The position numbers and the translations under genes were made by a program. Shown in pieces: positions 36,205 to 46,030 of a stretch of 64,000 nt of DNA. The first letter of the stretch is position 1; every line of letters starts with the position of its first letter. Source of the DNA: JANNNX01 sp031398745 (GTDB lineage: Bacteria > Actinomycetota > Acidimicrobiia > Acidimicrobiales > CADCSY01); NCBI GenBank assembly GCA_031398745.1, contig JANNNX010000074.1, positions 21,841-85,840 on the forward strand, written 5' to 3'. The notes beneath the pieces were generated by a model, which had not been told where the DNA came from, ran no database searches, and was given only the letters and a program-made list of their open reading frames with translations.

Positions 36205-36995
36205 TCAGGCGTCGTCGAGCGCGGCCCGGATCGACGACACGAAGTCGGTCGCCTCGTCGGGTCCGCCGCCGTCGAGCAGCCGGCGCATGAGCGCCGAGCC
36301 GATGATCACCCCGTCGGCCGCCCTCGAGGCCTCGACCGCCTGCTCGGGCGTGGAGATGCCGATCCCGAGCAGCACCGGGGTGTCGGTCATCGCCTTGATG
36401 CGGCCCGCGATGCCGGCCGCGCTGGCCGCCAGCGACGTCCGCTCGCCGGTCGTCCCCATCAGCGACACCCCGTAGACGAAGCCCCGCGACCGCTCGACGA
36501 TGCGGGCCAGCCGGTCGTCGGGGGTCACCGGAGCGGCCAGCAGTACCGTCTCGATCCCGGCCGCGGCGGCCTCCGACTCCCAGCGCTCCGACTCCTCCAG
36601 CGGGAGGTCGGGGACGATCGCCCCCGCGATCCCGGCGGCGGCCAGGGACTGGGCGAATCGCCGCTCACCGGCCCGGACGACCAGGTTGCAGTAGGTCATG
36701 GCCACCAGCGGGACCCCGACGTCGGCCCGCCCGAGGTCGTCGAGCAGCGACGTCGGGGTGACCCCCCGGTCCAGGGCAATGGCCGACGCCTCCTGGATGG
36801 TCGGGCCGTCCATCACCGGATCCGAGAACGGGATCCCCACCTCGACCGCGTCGGCCCCAGCGTGGGCCACGGCGTTCAGCACGTCGACCCACTCCTCGCA
36901 GAACCCACCGGTCACATAGGGCACCAGCAGCGTGCGGCCGGCGTCGCGGGCTGCCCGCAGGGCCGACTCGAGGGGGCCGAAGGTCCGGGAGTGGG

Positions 36996-36999
<4 letters not shown>
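36205..36999 (-). CDS. trpA: Tryptophan synthase alpha chain
   Basis: 264-residue TIM barrel that cleaves indole-3-glycerol phosphate to indole and glyceraldehyde phosphate. Catalytic Glu53 (VEVGIPFSDP) and Asp64 (MDGPTIQ) are present, as are YGVSLMGTTGER and the phosphate-loop IGSAL. The ATG at 36997-36999 overlaps the trpB stop (ATGA), giving the usual coupling of the two subunits. It is last of the trp series here. Confidence 0.97.
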
Positions 37000-38155
<1,156 letters not shown>

Positions 38156-38159
<4 letters not shown>

Positions 38160-39298
38160 CCTGGCGCCCCGACGGGCCGGCCCGAGACCCCGGCACCGTC
38201 GTCGACACGGGTGGCTCGGATCACGACCCCGAACGATACGAGGGCGGTGGCCACCAGCACCGAGTTGCGGACGGCGATGACCTCCATGAAGGTCGACCAC
38301 CCGCCGGCATGAGCCAGCACGGTCAGCACCACCATCGCCAGGTGGGCGACGAACCACCGTCCGCCCAAGACTGCGGCCAATGGGGCGCCGAGGACCATGA
38401 ACTGCGGGCTCAGCACCTTCGATCCGCACAGGACCAGGAGGAGGACGCTGTAGGCACAGAGCCACGGCAGCCGGGCACCGACCCCCCGGCGGCGGGCGCA
38501 CCAGCACACGGCGGCGACCAGCACGGCGAACGTCGCCACGGTGACGCTCGCCCATGGGCCGGCGCCGTCGAGCTCGGTCGCCCGGAAGCGGTAGGTGTAA
38601 GAGGAGGGTTCGCCGGTGACCCCGTTGGCCACCCAGCCCAACGTTGCCGGGACCGACTCGAACTGCACCCCCCGCTCGAGGTGGTAGCCGATCCAGGTGT
38701 CCTCGGCCGGGGCCAGCGCCAGAGGCACAGCCAGGACGACCAGCGTCACCACCAGCGCCCCGGCCTGGACCGGGCGTCCGACGTCGGCCCACCCCCACGC
38801 CACCCCTGGGAAGAGCTTGAGCGCCGATCCCGCGGCGGCCAGCCACCAGCCCCGGGCTCGACCGGCGGCCAAAGCGGCAGTCGAGCCGGCGATGGCGGCC
38901 ATGGCGAAGACGTCGAAGCCGCCCGAGAGGAGCGGGAAGAGGACGACCGAAGCCAGCACGTAGCGCCAGAACGCGCCCTCCCGATCCACCCGCCACAGGA
39001 GCCAGAGCACGACCGCCTCCACTGCCACCGCCTGCAGGGCGAGCACCGAGTTGGCCCAGCCCTGCGGCACCGCCCCCGGGAGCAGGAACGCGACCAAGGC
39101 GCCGGGCGGGTACTCGAAGGCCAGGTCGCGGTAGGGGACGACGCCCTGCCAGAGGGCGCGGCCCACCGCCCACGGATCGACCGGGTCGAGCACGTCGAAT
39201 GGGCGAGCCACGAACACCACGTGGACCACCACGAAGAGCACCACCAGCACCCGCCGACGCCGGGTCTGCGCGGCCCGGTCCTCTTCGGCCGAGGTCAC
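38156..39298 (-). CDS. GT87-like (DUF2029) membrane protein inside the trp operon
   Basis: 380-residue integral membrane protein with about nine helices. After the first helix comes VARPFDVLDPVDPWAVGRALWQGVVPYRDLAFEYPPG, where the Asp pair and EYPPG resemble polyprenyl-phosphomannose-dependent GT87/DUF2029 mannosyltransferases; later SALKLFPGVAWGWADV and SPQFMVLGAPL also fit. The sugar or lipid substrate is unknown. It overlaps trpF upstream and trpB downstream by 4 bp each, so it is translated with the trp enzymes although nothing links it to tryptophan. Mycobacteria have a different Trp-associated membrane protein between trpE and trpC. Confidence 0.85.
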
Positions 39299-39909
39299 CC
39301 TCGGCCGCTCCGGGCGGCGGTGAGGAAGGCCCGGAGCTTGCGGGGGTCTTTGTGGCCGGGCGAGGCCTCGACGCCCGTCGACACGTCGACCCCCCAGGGG
39401 TGCACGGCGGCGATGGCATCGGCCACGTTGGTGGGGTCGAGCCCTCCGGCGAGCACCAAGTGCAGGCCGAGGGGCACGTCCTCGGCGCGCGACCAGTCGA
39501 ACACCTTCCCCGAGCCGGGCTGCACGTTGTCGAGCAGTACCGCGTCGGCCTTGTGGTCGGCGGCATGGGCCACCGCCGGGTCGCCGGCGGCGAAGGCCTT
39601 GAACACCGTCCCCACCCGCTCCCGTACCCAGACGGTGTCCTCGGGTGGCTCGTGGCCGTGGAGCTGGGCGGCCCCGAGGCCCGCGGTGTGGACCAGCTCG
39701 ACGACCCGCTCGGGGGCCTCGTCGCGGAAGACGCCGACGGTGAGCACCCCGGCCGGAAGTTGGCGGACGATGTCCCGCACGTGCAGCGGCGCCACCTGAC
39801 GGGTCGAGGGGGCGAACACGAAGCCGACGGCGTCGGCCCCCAAGGCGACCGCCAGCAGGGCATCCTCCTCGGAGGTGATGCCGCAGATCTTCACGAACAC
39901 GTCAGCCAC
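39295..39909 (-). CDS. trpF: Phosphoribosylanthranilate isomerase
   Basis: 204-residue TIM barrel performing the Amadori rearrangement in tryptophan synthesis. General base Cys9 in VKICGIT and the acid Asp in AVLLDNVQPGSGKVFDW are present; the phosphate loops LAGGLDPTNVADAI and GVDVSTGVEASPGHKD are complete. GTG start overlapping trpC by 8 bp. Many actinobacteria lack trpF and use a bifunctional HisA (PriA); this genome has a dedicated gene. Confidence 0.96.
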   Translation of the reverse strand: MADVFVKICGITSEEDALLAVALGADAVGFVFAPSTRQVAPLHVRDIVRQLPAGVLTVGVFRDEAPERVVELVHTAGLGAAQLHGHEPPEDTVWVRERVGTVFKAFAAGDPAVAHAADHKADAVLLDNVQPGSGKVFDWSRAEDVPLGLHLVLAGGLDPTNVADAIAAVHPWGVDVSTGVEASPGHKDPRKLRAFLTAARSGRG

Positions 39910-40699
39910 CGGCGCCCGAGGCCCGCAGCTCTCCGACCGCCCCCGACGGGTCGTCGCTGGTCACCAGGGTCTCCCCCACCAGCAGGGCGTGGTAGCCGGC
40001 TCGGGCCAGCAGCTCGGCGTCGTGGGCGTCACGGATGCCCGACTCGGCCACCCACACCGCGCCCGCCGGCAACCGGGTGGCGAGCGCCAGGGCCCGATCG
40101 CGGTGGACCTCGAAGGTGCTCAGGTCTCGCTGGTTCACCCCGATCAGTCCGGCCCCGATGGCGTCGGCCCGCTCCAGCTCGTCCTCGTCGTGGACCTCGA
40201 CCAGCGCCGCGAGCTGCAACTCGGCCGCCAACGCGGCGAAGTCGGTGAGCTCGGCGTCGTCGAGCGCGGCGACGATGAGCAGCACCGCGTCGGCACCCAT
40301 GAGCCGCGCATCGGCCACGTCGCGGGCATCGACGGTGAAGTCCTTACGCAACACCGGGAGGTGACAGGCCCCCCGAGCGGCCTGGAGGTCGGCCACCGAA
40401 CCGCCGAAGTGGTCGACGTCGGTCAGCACCGACAGGCACGACGCCCCGCCGGCCTGGTACGAGCGGGCCAGGGCGGCCGGATCGAGACCCAGGGCCAGGG
40501 GCCCTCGCGACGGCGAGCGCCGCTTGACCTCGGCGATGACCGCGATCCCCTCGTCCCGGGCGCCGGCCCGCAGCGCCGCCGCGAAGTCGCGGGGCGGGGG
40601 CATCGCCGACGCCTCGGCCACCAGGGCGTCGAGCGATCGGGAGTCGTCGGCGGCGGCCATCCGGTGATCGTCGACGATCCCGTCGAGGTAGGTCGCCAT
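39902..40699 (-). CDS. trpC: Indole-3-glycerol phosphate synthase
   Basis: 265-residue TIM barrel that closes the indole ring. Catalytic residues are visible in IAEVKRRSPSRG (Glu57, Lys59) and LRKDFTVD (Lys119), with EVHDEDELERA, IGVNQRDLSTF and VAESGI following. ATG at 40697-40699. It is first gene of the trpC-F-(membrane)-B-A group; no promoter or leader peptide was recognised in the 39 bp behind the J-domain gene. Confidence 0.97.
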   Translation of the reverse strand: MATYLDGIVDDHRMAAADDSRSLDALVAEASAMPPPRDFAAALRAGARDEGIAVIAEVKRRSPSRGPLALGLDPAALARSYQAGGASCLSVLTDVDHFGGSVADLQAARGACHLPVLRKDFTVDARDVADARLMGADAVLLIVAALDDAELTDFAALAAELQLAALVEVHDEDELERADAIGAGLIGVNQRDLSTFEVHRDRALALATRLPAGAVWVAESGIRDAHDAELLARAGYHALLVGETLVTSDDPSGAVGELRASGAGG

Positions 40700-40738
40700 C
40701 GCCGGATGCTACCGGCGTGGCTAGGGCCCTCCCGGGCT

Positions 40739-41254
40739 TCAGCCCTCGTCGCGACGGGCGTCGCCGAGGGCCACCAGCGCGGTGGCGGCCACGCCGAAAG
40801 CGGCCACGAACAGGGCCAGGAGACCGGCGGACACCAGGCCGCGGGACGACAGGGCCAGCCCCATCAGCCACGCGGCCAGGCCCACCCCGGCCACCCCGAG
40901 GGGAACGAAGGATCCGAGCCGGAAGCGGGCCACTTGGCCCGCCGGTCGCGTCCGGTAGGGCAGGTCGGGGAACTGCTCGCGGGGATCGTCGTCTTCCCCG
41001 CTGTCGTCGAAGGCCTGGAAGGGCCGGGGCGGGGCGGGCGCGAGCTGGTCGTCGTAGCGGGCCCGACGATCGGCGTCGCCGAGCACTCGCCACGCCTCGT
41101 TCACCGCCCGCATGGCGTCCTCGTGCGCCTGCATGTCCCGGTCCGATCCACCCACCGCGTCGGGGTGGTGACGACGGGCCAGCTCGAGGTAGGCCCGTCG
41201 GATCTCCGCCGTCGAGGCGCTGCGGTCCGTGCCCAGCACCTCGTAGTGGGTCAT
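40739..41254 (-). CDS. J-domain membrane protein
   Basis: 171 residues. Residues 1-68 form a J domain with HPD at 30-32 (ARRHHPDAVGG), able to stimulate an Hsp70 (DnaK) ATPase. A short acidic linker (DDSGEDDDP) leads to two hydrophobic helices (about 114-133 and 138-164), so the J domain faces the cytoplasm from the membrane. No zinc centre or substrate-binding domain is present, so it is not DnaJ itself. Client unknown. It sits 39 bp upstream of trpC and diverges from the OmpR-type regulator. Confidence 0.88.
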   Translation of the reverse strand: MTHYEVLGTDRSASTAEIRRAYLELARRHHPDAVGGSDRDMQAHEDAMRAVNEAWRVLGDADRRARYDDQLAPAPPRPFQAFDDSGEDDDPREQFPDLPYRTRPAGQVARFRLGSFVPLGVAGVGLAAWLMGLALSSRGLVSAGLLALFVAAFGVAATALVALGDARRDEG

Positions 41255-41313
41255 CCCTGGAGCCTAGGAGCGACCTCCGGGGCGGGCCGCCGTGGTGGTG
41301 CCACCATGGGCGG

Positions 41314-41997
41314 ATGAGCGATGCCGGCACCATCGTCGTCGTCGAGGACGATCCCGACATCGCCGGCCTGCTCGACCTGTACCTCCGTCAGGCCGGGTTC
41401 CGGGTCCTGCAGACCGCCGATGGCGAGCGGGCGCTCGAGCTGGTGGCCGAGCACCGCCCGCGCCTGGTGGTGCTCGACCTCGGCCTTCCCGGCCCGCTCG
41501 ACGGCCTCGATGTCTGCAAGCGGCTGCGGGCCTCGGGCCCCTCGGCTGCCACCCCTGTCCTGGTGGTGACCGCTCGGGGCGACGAGATCGACCGTGTCCT
41601 CGGCTTCGAGCTGGGGGCCGACGACTACGTCACCAAGCCCTTCTCGCCCCGGGAGGTGGTGGCCCGGATCAAGGCGATCCTTCGCCGGGCCGACGGACGG
41701 TCGGGCGAGGCCGCGGTGCGCCAGGTCGGGACCGTCACGATCGACCTCGGCCGCCGCGAGGTCCGGGTCGACGAGCGGGCGGTCGAGCTGACCACCCGGG
41801 AGTTCGACCTGCTGTCGCACCTGGCCGAGCACGAGGGCTTGGTGCTCTCCCGCCGCCAGCTCCTCGACGGCGCCTGGGGCACGGGGTGGGTGGGTGACGA
41901 GCGGACAGTCGACGTCCACGTGGGCCAGCTCCGCAAGAAGCTCGGCGAGGCGCTGCCGCTGGCCACCGTGTGGGGCGTCGGCTACCGCCTCGGCTGA
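41314..41997 (+). CDS. OmpR/PhoB-family response regulator
   Basis: 227-residue transcription regulator. The receiver domain has EDDPD at 11-15, phospho-acceptor Asp55 (LVVLDLGLPG) and Lys108 (VTKPFSPRE); the winged helix spans about 133-227 (VELTTREFDLLSHLAEHEG, RTVDVHVGQLRKKLGE, VWGVGYRLG). A one-residue insertion in the receiver (LPGPLDGLDV) is slightly unusual. The ATG at 41314 begins the fold. The cognate kinase starts 11 bp downstream. Target genes unknown; the MFS exporter further downstream is one candidate. Confidence 0.94.
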   Translation: MSDAGTIVVVEDDPDIAGLLDLYLRQAGFRVLQTADGERALELVAEHRPRLVVLDLGLPGPLDGLDVCKRLRASGPSAATPVLVVTARGDEIDRVLGFELGADDYVTKPFSPREVVARIKAILRRADGRSGEAAVRQVGTVTIDLGRREVRVDERAVELTTREFDLLSHLAEHEGLVLSRRQLLDGAWGTGWVGDERTVDVHVGQLRKKLGEALPLATVWGVGYRLG

Positions 41998-42008
41998 GCC
42001 ACTCCGCC

Positions 42009-43388
42009 ATGACCCGACGCCTCACCGTCGCCCTGGTCGCCACCGCCGCGCTCGCCCTCCTGCTGGCCGGGGTGGGGACGTTGGTGCTCGCCGGGATCGG
42101 GGCCCGCCAGGCCACCGAGGCCGATCTCCGCAGTCAGGCCGGGCAGCTCCGGGACGAGGTGGTCGAGGTGGCGGATGACCAGGGGCGGGTGTCCGACAGC
42201 CGGCTCGACCGCCTCCGCCGCCTGGCCGACCTCGAGGGCCTGGGTCTGCAGGTCCGCGGACCGGCGGGGGCGATCGTGGTCGACGGCCTGCCCGAGGTCG
42301 TCCCACTCGCGGCGCTCGATCTCGAGCGCCTGCAGGCGGGCGAGGTCGTTTCCGGCTGGGACGGCCGCACCGCCTGGGCGGCCAGCGGCACCACCTTCGA
42401 GTGCGGACGATCGAGCAGCGCGGCGGGCCCCTGCGTCGCCGTTGTGGGCGTGACCGACTCGCTCGACCTGTTCCTCGGTCAGGGTGTGCGGTGGTTCCTC
42501 CTGGCGTCGGTGGCCGTGCTGGCGCTGGCGGTACTGGTCGGCCGCCGTCTCGCCCGGCGCTTGACCGCTCCTCTCCAAGCGACCGAGCGGGCCACCCGGC
42601 GCCTGGCGGCCGGCGACCTGGCCGCTCGGGTGACGAGCACCGACGGCGACGACGAGGTGTCGTCGCTGGCTCGCTCGGTCAACGCCCTGGCCGAGGCCCT
42701 CGAGCAGGCGCGATCCGCCGAGCGCCAGTTCCTGCTGTCGGTGTCCCACGACTTGCGCACGCCCCTGACCTCCATCCGGGGGTACGCCGAGGCCCTGGTC
42801 GACGGCACCGAACCCGACGGGGCCTCGGCCGGACGGGTGATCGGCGGTCAGGCGGCCCGACTCGAGCGCCTGGTCACCGATCTCCTCGACCTCGGGAGCC
42901 TGGACGCCGGCGGGTTCGCCCTGGCCACCGAGAGGACCGACGTGGTGGTCGTCGTGGCCGAGGTCGTAGAGGCGCTGGGCCCGGCCGCGGCCGGTGCGGA
43001 GGTGCGGGTGCGGCTCGAGTCGGCGGGCCCGGCCGTCGCCCTGGCCGACCCCCAGCGGCTCGCTCAGGTCGTCGCCAACCTGACCGACAACGCCCTCAAG
43101 CACGCTCGGGCCACGGTCGTGGTCTCGGTCGGCGTCGACGGATCGGGGGTGCGCATCGACGTCGACGACGACGGTGCCGGCATCGACCCAGCCGACCGGG
43201 ATCGGGTCTTCGATCGGCTCTGGACCTCCGACCGGCGCCAGGCCCGACCCGGGGCCGGGACTGGCCTCGGACTGGCCATCGCCCGGGAGCTGGTCGTTGC
43301 CATGGGTGGTTCGGTGGCGGTGACGGCGTCGCCGGCCGGCGGGGCCCGCCTCAGCGTCACCCTGCCCGGCGCACCGACGGCTCGCTGA
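42009..43388 (+). CDS. Sensor histidine kinase (HAMP-HisKA-HATPase)
   Basis: 459-residue membrane sensor kinase paired with the regulator just upstream. Helices at 7-30 and 162-180 flank an extracytoplasmic sensor domain of about 130 residues with two cysteines (ECGRSSSAAGPC). HAMP about 181-233; HisKA with phospho-acceptor His247 in SVSHDLRTPLTSIRGYAEAL; HATPase with N box NLTDNALKHA, DDDGAGI and GTGLGLAIA. The ATG at 42009 is preferred over an upstream in-frame start that lies inside the regulator gene. Signal unknown. Confidence 0.94.
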   Translation: MTRRLTVALVATAALALLLAGVGTLVLAGIGARQATEADLRSQAGQLRDEVVEVADDQGRVSDSRLDRLRRLADLEGLGLQVRGPAGAIVVDGLPEVVPLAALDLERLQAGEVVSGWDGRTAWAASGTTFECGRSSSAAGPCVAVVGVTDSLDLFLGQGVRWFLLASVAVLALAVLVGRRLARRLTAPLQATERATRRLAAGDLAARVTSTDGDDEVSSLARSVNALAEALEQARSAERQFLLSVSHDLRTPLTSIRGYAEALVDGTEPDGASAGRVIGGQAARLERLVTDLLDLGSLDAGGFALATERTDVVVVVAEVVEALGPAAAGAEVRVRLESAGPAVALADPQRLAQVVANLTDNALKHARATVVVSVGVDGSGVRIDVDDDGAGIDPADRDRVFDRLWTSDRRQARPGAGTGLGLAIARELVVAMGGSVAVTASPAGGARLSVTLPGAPTAR

Positions 43389-43527
43389 GCGGCCGCGGTC
43401 CGCGTGCCGTGCGTCACCTTCGGGTGGCGCTGGGCCCACGCTGGATATCGTCGGCTCGCTCCGGCGTGGGCGGGATCCAGACCCGCCACCCTCGAGGCAC
43501 GCTCGCCTTCCACCGCACGGGGACCCG

Positions 43528-45138
43528 ATGCCGGATTCGTTCCAGCCGCTCTACGCCGATCCCCGGGTCCACTCCCGTCGCTGGGCGATCCTGGCGGTGC
43601 TCTGCACCAGCTTGCTCATCGTCATCGTCGGCAACAGCGCCCTCAACGTCGCCCTCCCGACGCTGTCGGCCGACCTCGGGGCATCCACCAGCGAGCTCCA
43701 ATGGATCGTCGACGCCTACTCCCTGGTGTTCGCCGGCCTCCTGCTCAGCGCCGGGGCCATCGGTGACCGCTTCGGCCGCAAGGGAGCGTTGCAGGCCGGC
43801 CTGGTCCTCTTCCTGGTGGCGTCGACCACCGCCTCGTTCGCCACCTCGGCGACCTGGGTGATCGCCTGCCGGGCCACCATGGGCCTGGCCGCGGCCTTCA
43901 TCATGCCGTCGACGCTGTCCCTGCTGACCAACGTGTTCCCGCCCCACGAACGGGCCCGGGCGATCGCCCTGTGGGCCGGTATCTCGGGCGCCGGCGCGGC
44001 CGTCGGCCCGGTCTCGAGCGGGCTGCTGCTCGAGCACTTCGGATGGTCGTCGGTCTTCCTGGTCAACGTGCCCATCCTGGTGGTGGCGCTGGTGGTCGGA
44101 CGGGTTCTGCTGCCGACGTCGACCGACCCCTCCCACGCCCCACTCGACCCGCCCGGGGCCCTTCTCTCCATCGTCGGGATCGTCGCCCTGGTCTACGGGA
44201 TCATCGAAGCCCCGTCCCACGGCTGGACCAGCCCCGAGACGCTGGCGGCCTTCACGGTGGCGGTGGTCGTCCTCGCTGGGTTCGCCCGGTGGGAGCTCCG
44301 GACACCGACCCCCATGCTCGACCTCCGCTTCTTCCGGGACCGCCGGCTCAGCGTCGCCAGCGGGGGCATGACCCTCGTCTACTTCGCCATGTTCGGGATG
44401 TTCTTCCTCTTCAGCCAGATCATGCAGTTGGTGTTCGGGTACGACGCCCTGGCCGCCGGCCTGCGTCAGGCGCCCATGGCCGTCGTCCTGATGGCCATCG
44501 CCCCGAACACCCCGAAGCTGGCCACCCGCTTCGGCCGCCAGAACGTGGTCGCCACCGGCATGGCCATCGCCGCGGTGGGCATGCTGATCTTCGGGCAGAT
44601 CGATGTCGACACGCCCTATCTGCACATCCTGGTGGCGATGGTGGTCATGGCCACCGGCATCGCCCTGACCATGTCACCGCTCACTGCGTCGATCCTCTCC
44701 GGGGTGCCCGACGGCAAGGCCGGGGTCGGCTCCGCCATCAACGACACCACTCGCGAGTTCGGCGGTGCGCTCGGGGTGGCCGCCATCGGCAGCCTCGTGG
44801 CCTCTCGCTACGACGCGGTGCTGGCCCCCGCCCTGGGGTCGTTGTCGGGCGCCGATCGGATGACCGCCGAAACCTCGCTGAGCGGCGCCCTGGCGGTCGC
44901 CGGCCGGCTGGGCGGCGACGCCGGTGCTGCGCTGTCTCTGGCGGCCCGGGGCGCCTACGTGGATGGCGCCCAGGTCGCGCTCACGGTCGGTGCGCTGGTG
45001 GTGGCCGGTGCCGCCCTCATGACCTGGCGGCTCCTGCCCGACGCCACCCACCTCGGTACCCGCGAGCCCGAGCTCGACGACGAGAGCAGCGGGCCCGACC
45101 TCGGCGACGAACTCGGTTCGGTCGGCTCCGAGCGCTAG
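43528..45138 (+). CDS. MFS drug exporter, DHA2 (EmrB/QacA) family, 14 helices
   Basis: 536-residue proton-driven exporter. Motif A GAIGDRFGRKGALQ follows helix 2; the DHA2-type motif C (GAAVGPVSSGLLLEHFGWSSVFLVNVPI) is in helix 5; ALNVALPTLSADLG is in helix 1. About 14 helices with an acidic cytoplasmic tail of about 30 residues. Probably exports lipophilic compounds; specificity cannot be read. It lies 139 bp after the two-component pair on the same strand and its end overlaps convergent ygfZ by 4 bp. Confidence 0.92.
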   Translation: MPDSFQPLYADPRVHSRRWAILAVLCTSLLIVIVGNSALNVALPTLSADLGASTSELQWIVDAYSLVFAGLLLSAGAIGDRFGRKGALQAGLVLFLVASTTASFATSATWVIACRATMGLAAAFIMPSTLSLLTNVFPPHERARAIALWAGISGAGAAVGPVSSGLLLEHFGWSSVFLVNVPILVVALVVGRVLLPTSTDPSHAPLDPPGALLSIVGIVALVYGIIEAPSHGWTSPETLAAFTVAVVVLAGFARWELRTPTPMLDLRFFRDRRLSVASGGMTLVYFAMFGMFFLFSQIMQLVFGYDALAAGLRQAPMAVVLMAIAPNTPKLATRFGRQNVVATGMAIAAVGMLIFGQIDVDTPYLHILVAMVVMATGIALTMSPLTASILSGVPDGKAGVGSAINDTTREFGGALGVAAIGSLVASRYDAVLAPALGSLSGADRMTAETSLSGALAVAGRLGGDAGAALSLAARGAYVDGAQVALTVGALVVAGAALMTWRLLPDATHLGTREPELDDESSGPDLGDELGSVGSER

Positions 45139-45959
45139 CCGGTCGCCAGCACGCCGACCTCGGCGTCGGCCCGGCCGCCGTCCCACCAGACCGATACCGG
45201 GCCGGGCACCGCGGCCGAGCGCGCCACCGAGGCCAGCGCCACCGTCGTGCCGTCGGCCCGGACGGCGACGCTGGTCAGCTCGCCCACCTCGGTTCCGTCA
45301 CGCTCGAGGCGCGCACCCACCGGAGGCTGGGAACCGCCGGTCACGGTGACCGGGCGGATCTGTCGAGGGACGTTGCCCCCCCGGCTGTCGATCCGAGCCA
45401 CCAGCTCCTGGCCGGTGTAGCACCCCTTGGTGAAGCTCACCGACCGCGCCAGCACGCCGGCCCCGGCCTCCGCGGGAATGGTCGACTCGTCGAGCTCGCG
45501 ACCCATGCGGGGCACACCGGCCTCGATCCGGATCACCTCGTAGGCCCCGGCATCGCCGTCCACCGCTGGCAGGGCATCGACCGGACCCACCAGGTCGACC
45601 CCGGGCCCCCGCTCGGCGACGACCGCCCAGGGTCCGTCGGGCGCGACCTCGTCGACGAGGGCCACGACACCCCACGGCACCGGTGCGAGTTCGACCCTGG
45701 TCCGCAGCTTGAAGCGGTTCAGCCGCTCGATCACGGCCGGGCCCCAGCCAGCGTCGACATCGAGCGCCACCGCCTCGTCGGCCACCCGGGTGACCCGCAC
45801 CAGGGCCACGACCTTGCCCGTCGGGTGTAGGAGGAACGAGAAAGCGGCGTCGCCGAGCGCCAACCCGGCGACGTCCTGGCTGAGCTGGCCCTGGAGGAAC
45901 GACAGGGTGTCGGGCCCCTCGGCCAAGACGACATCACGGTCGATGCGGTAAGCGGTCAC
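45135..45959 (-). CDS. ygfZ: Folate-binding YgfZ/GcvT-like protein
   Basis: 274-residue GcvT-fold protein implicated in iron-sulfur cluster enzyme maintenance. The signature KGCYTGQE is present (near residue 180, in SFTKGCYTGQELVARIDSRG), and the N-terminal LSFLQGQLSQDV and HPTGKV are typical. It differs from true aminomethyltransferase in length and lack of the full C-terminal barrel. GTG start, 28 bp after trpE with which it may be co-transcribed. It converges on the MFS gene. Confidence 0.92.
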   Translation of the reverse strand: MTAYRIDRDVVLAEGPDTLSFLQGQLSQDVAGLALGDAAFSFLLHPTGKVVALVRVTRVADEAVALDVDAGWGPAVIERLNRFKLRTRVELAPVPWGVVALVDEVAPDGPWAVVAERGPGVDLVGPVDALPAVDGDAGAYEVIRIEAGVPRMGRELDESTIPAEAGAGVLARSVSFTKGCYTGQELVARIDSRGGNVPRQIRPVTVTGGSQPPVGARLERDGTEVGELTSVAVRADGTTVALASVARSAAVPGPVSVWWDGGRADAEVGVLATG

Positions 45960-45975
45960 TGCCCTCCATCATGGC

Positions 45976-46030
45976 GACGGCGAGCCGTCATGCGGTGCCG
46001 TCCTGCGCCCGACGGCGAGCCGTCATGCGG
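45976..46030. repeat. Two 20-bp direct repeats, each holding an inverted repeat, at the trpE 3' end
   Basis: A 20-base sequence starting GACGGCGAGCCGTC occurs at 45976-45995 and again at 46011-46030, 35 bp apart. Each copy contains the palindrome GACGGC-GA-GCCGTC. The right copy lies inside the trpE coding end, the left one spans its stop and the ygfZ leader. It may be a small duplication or a regulator site. Confidence 0.7.
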
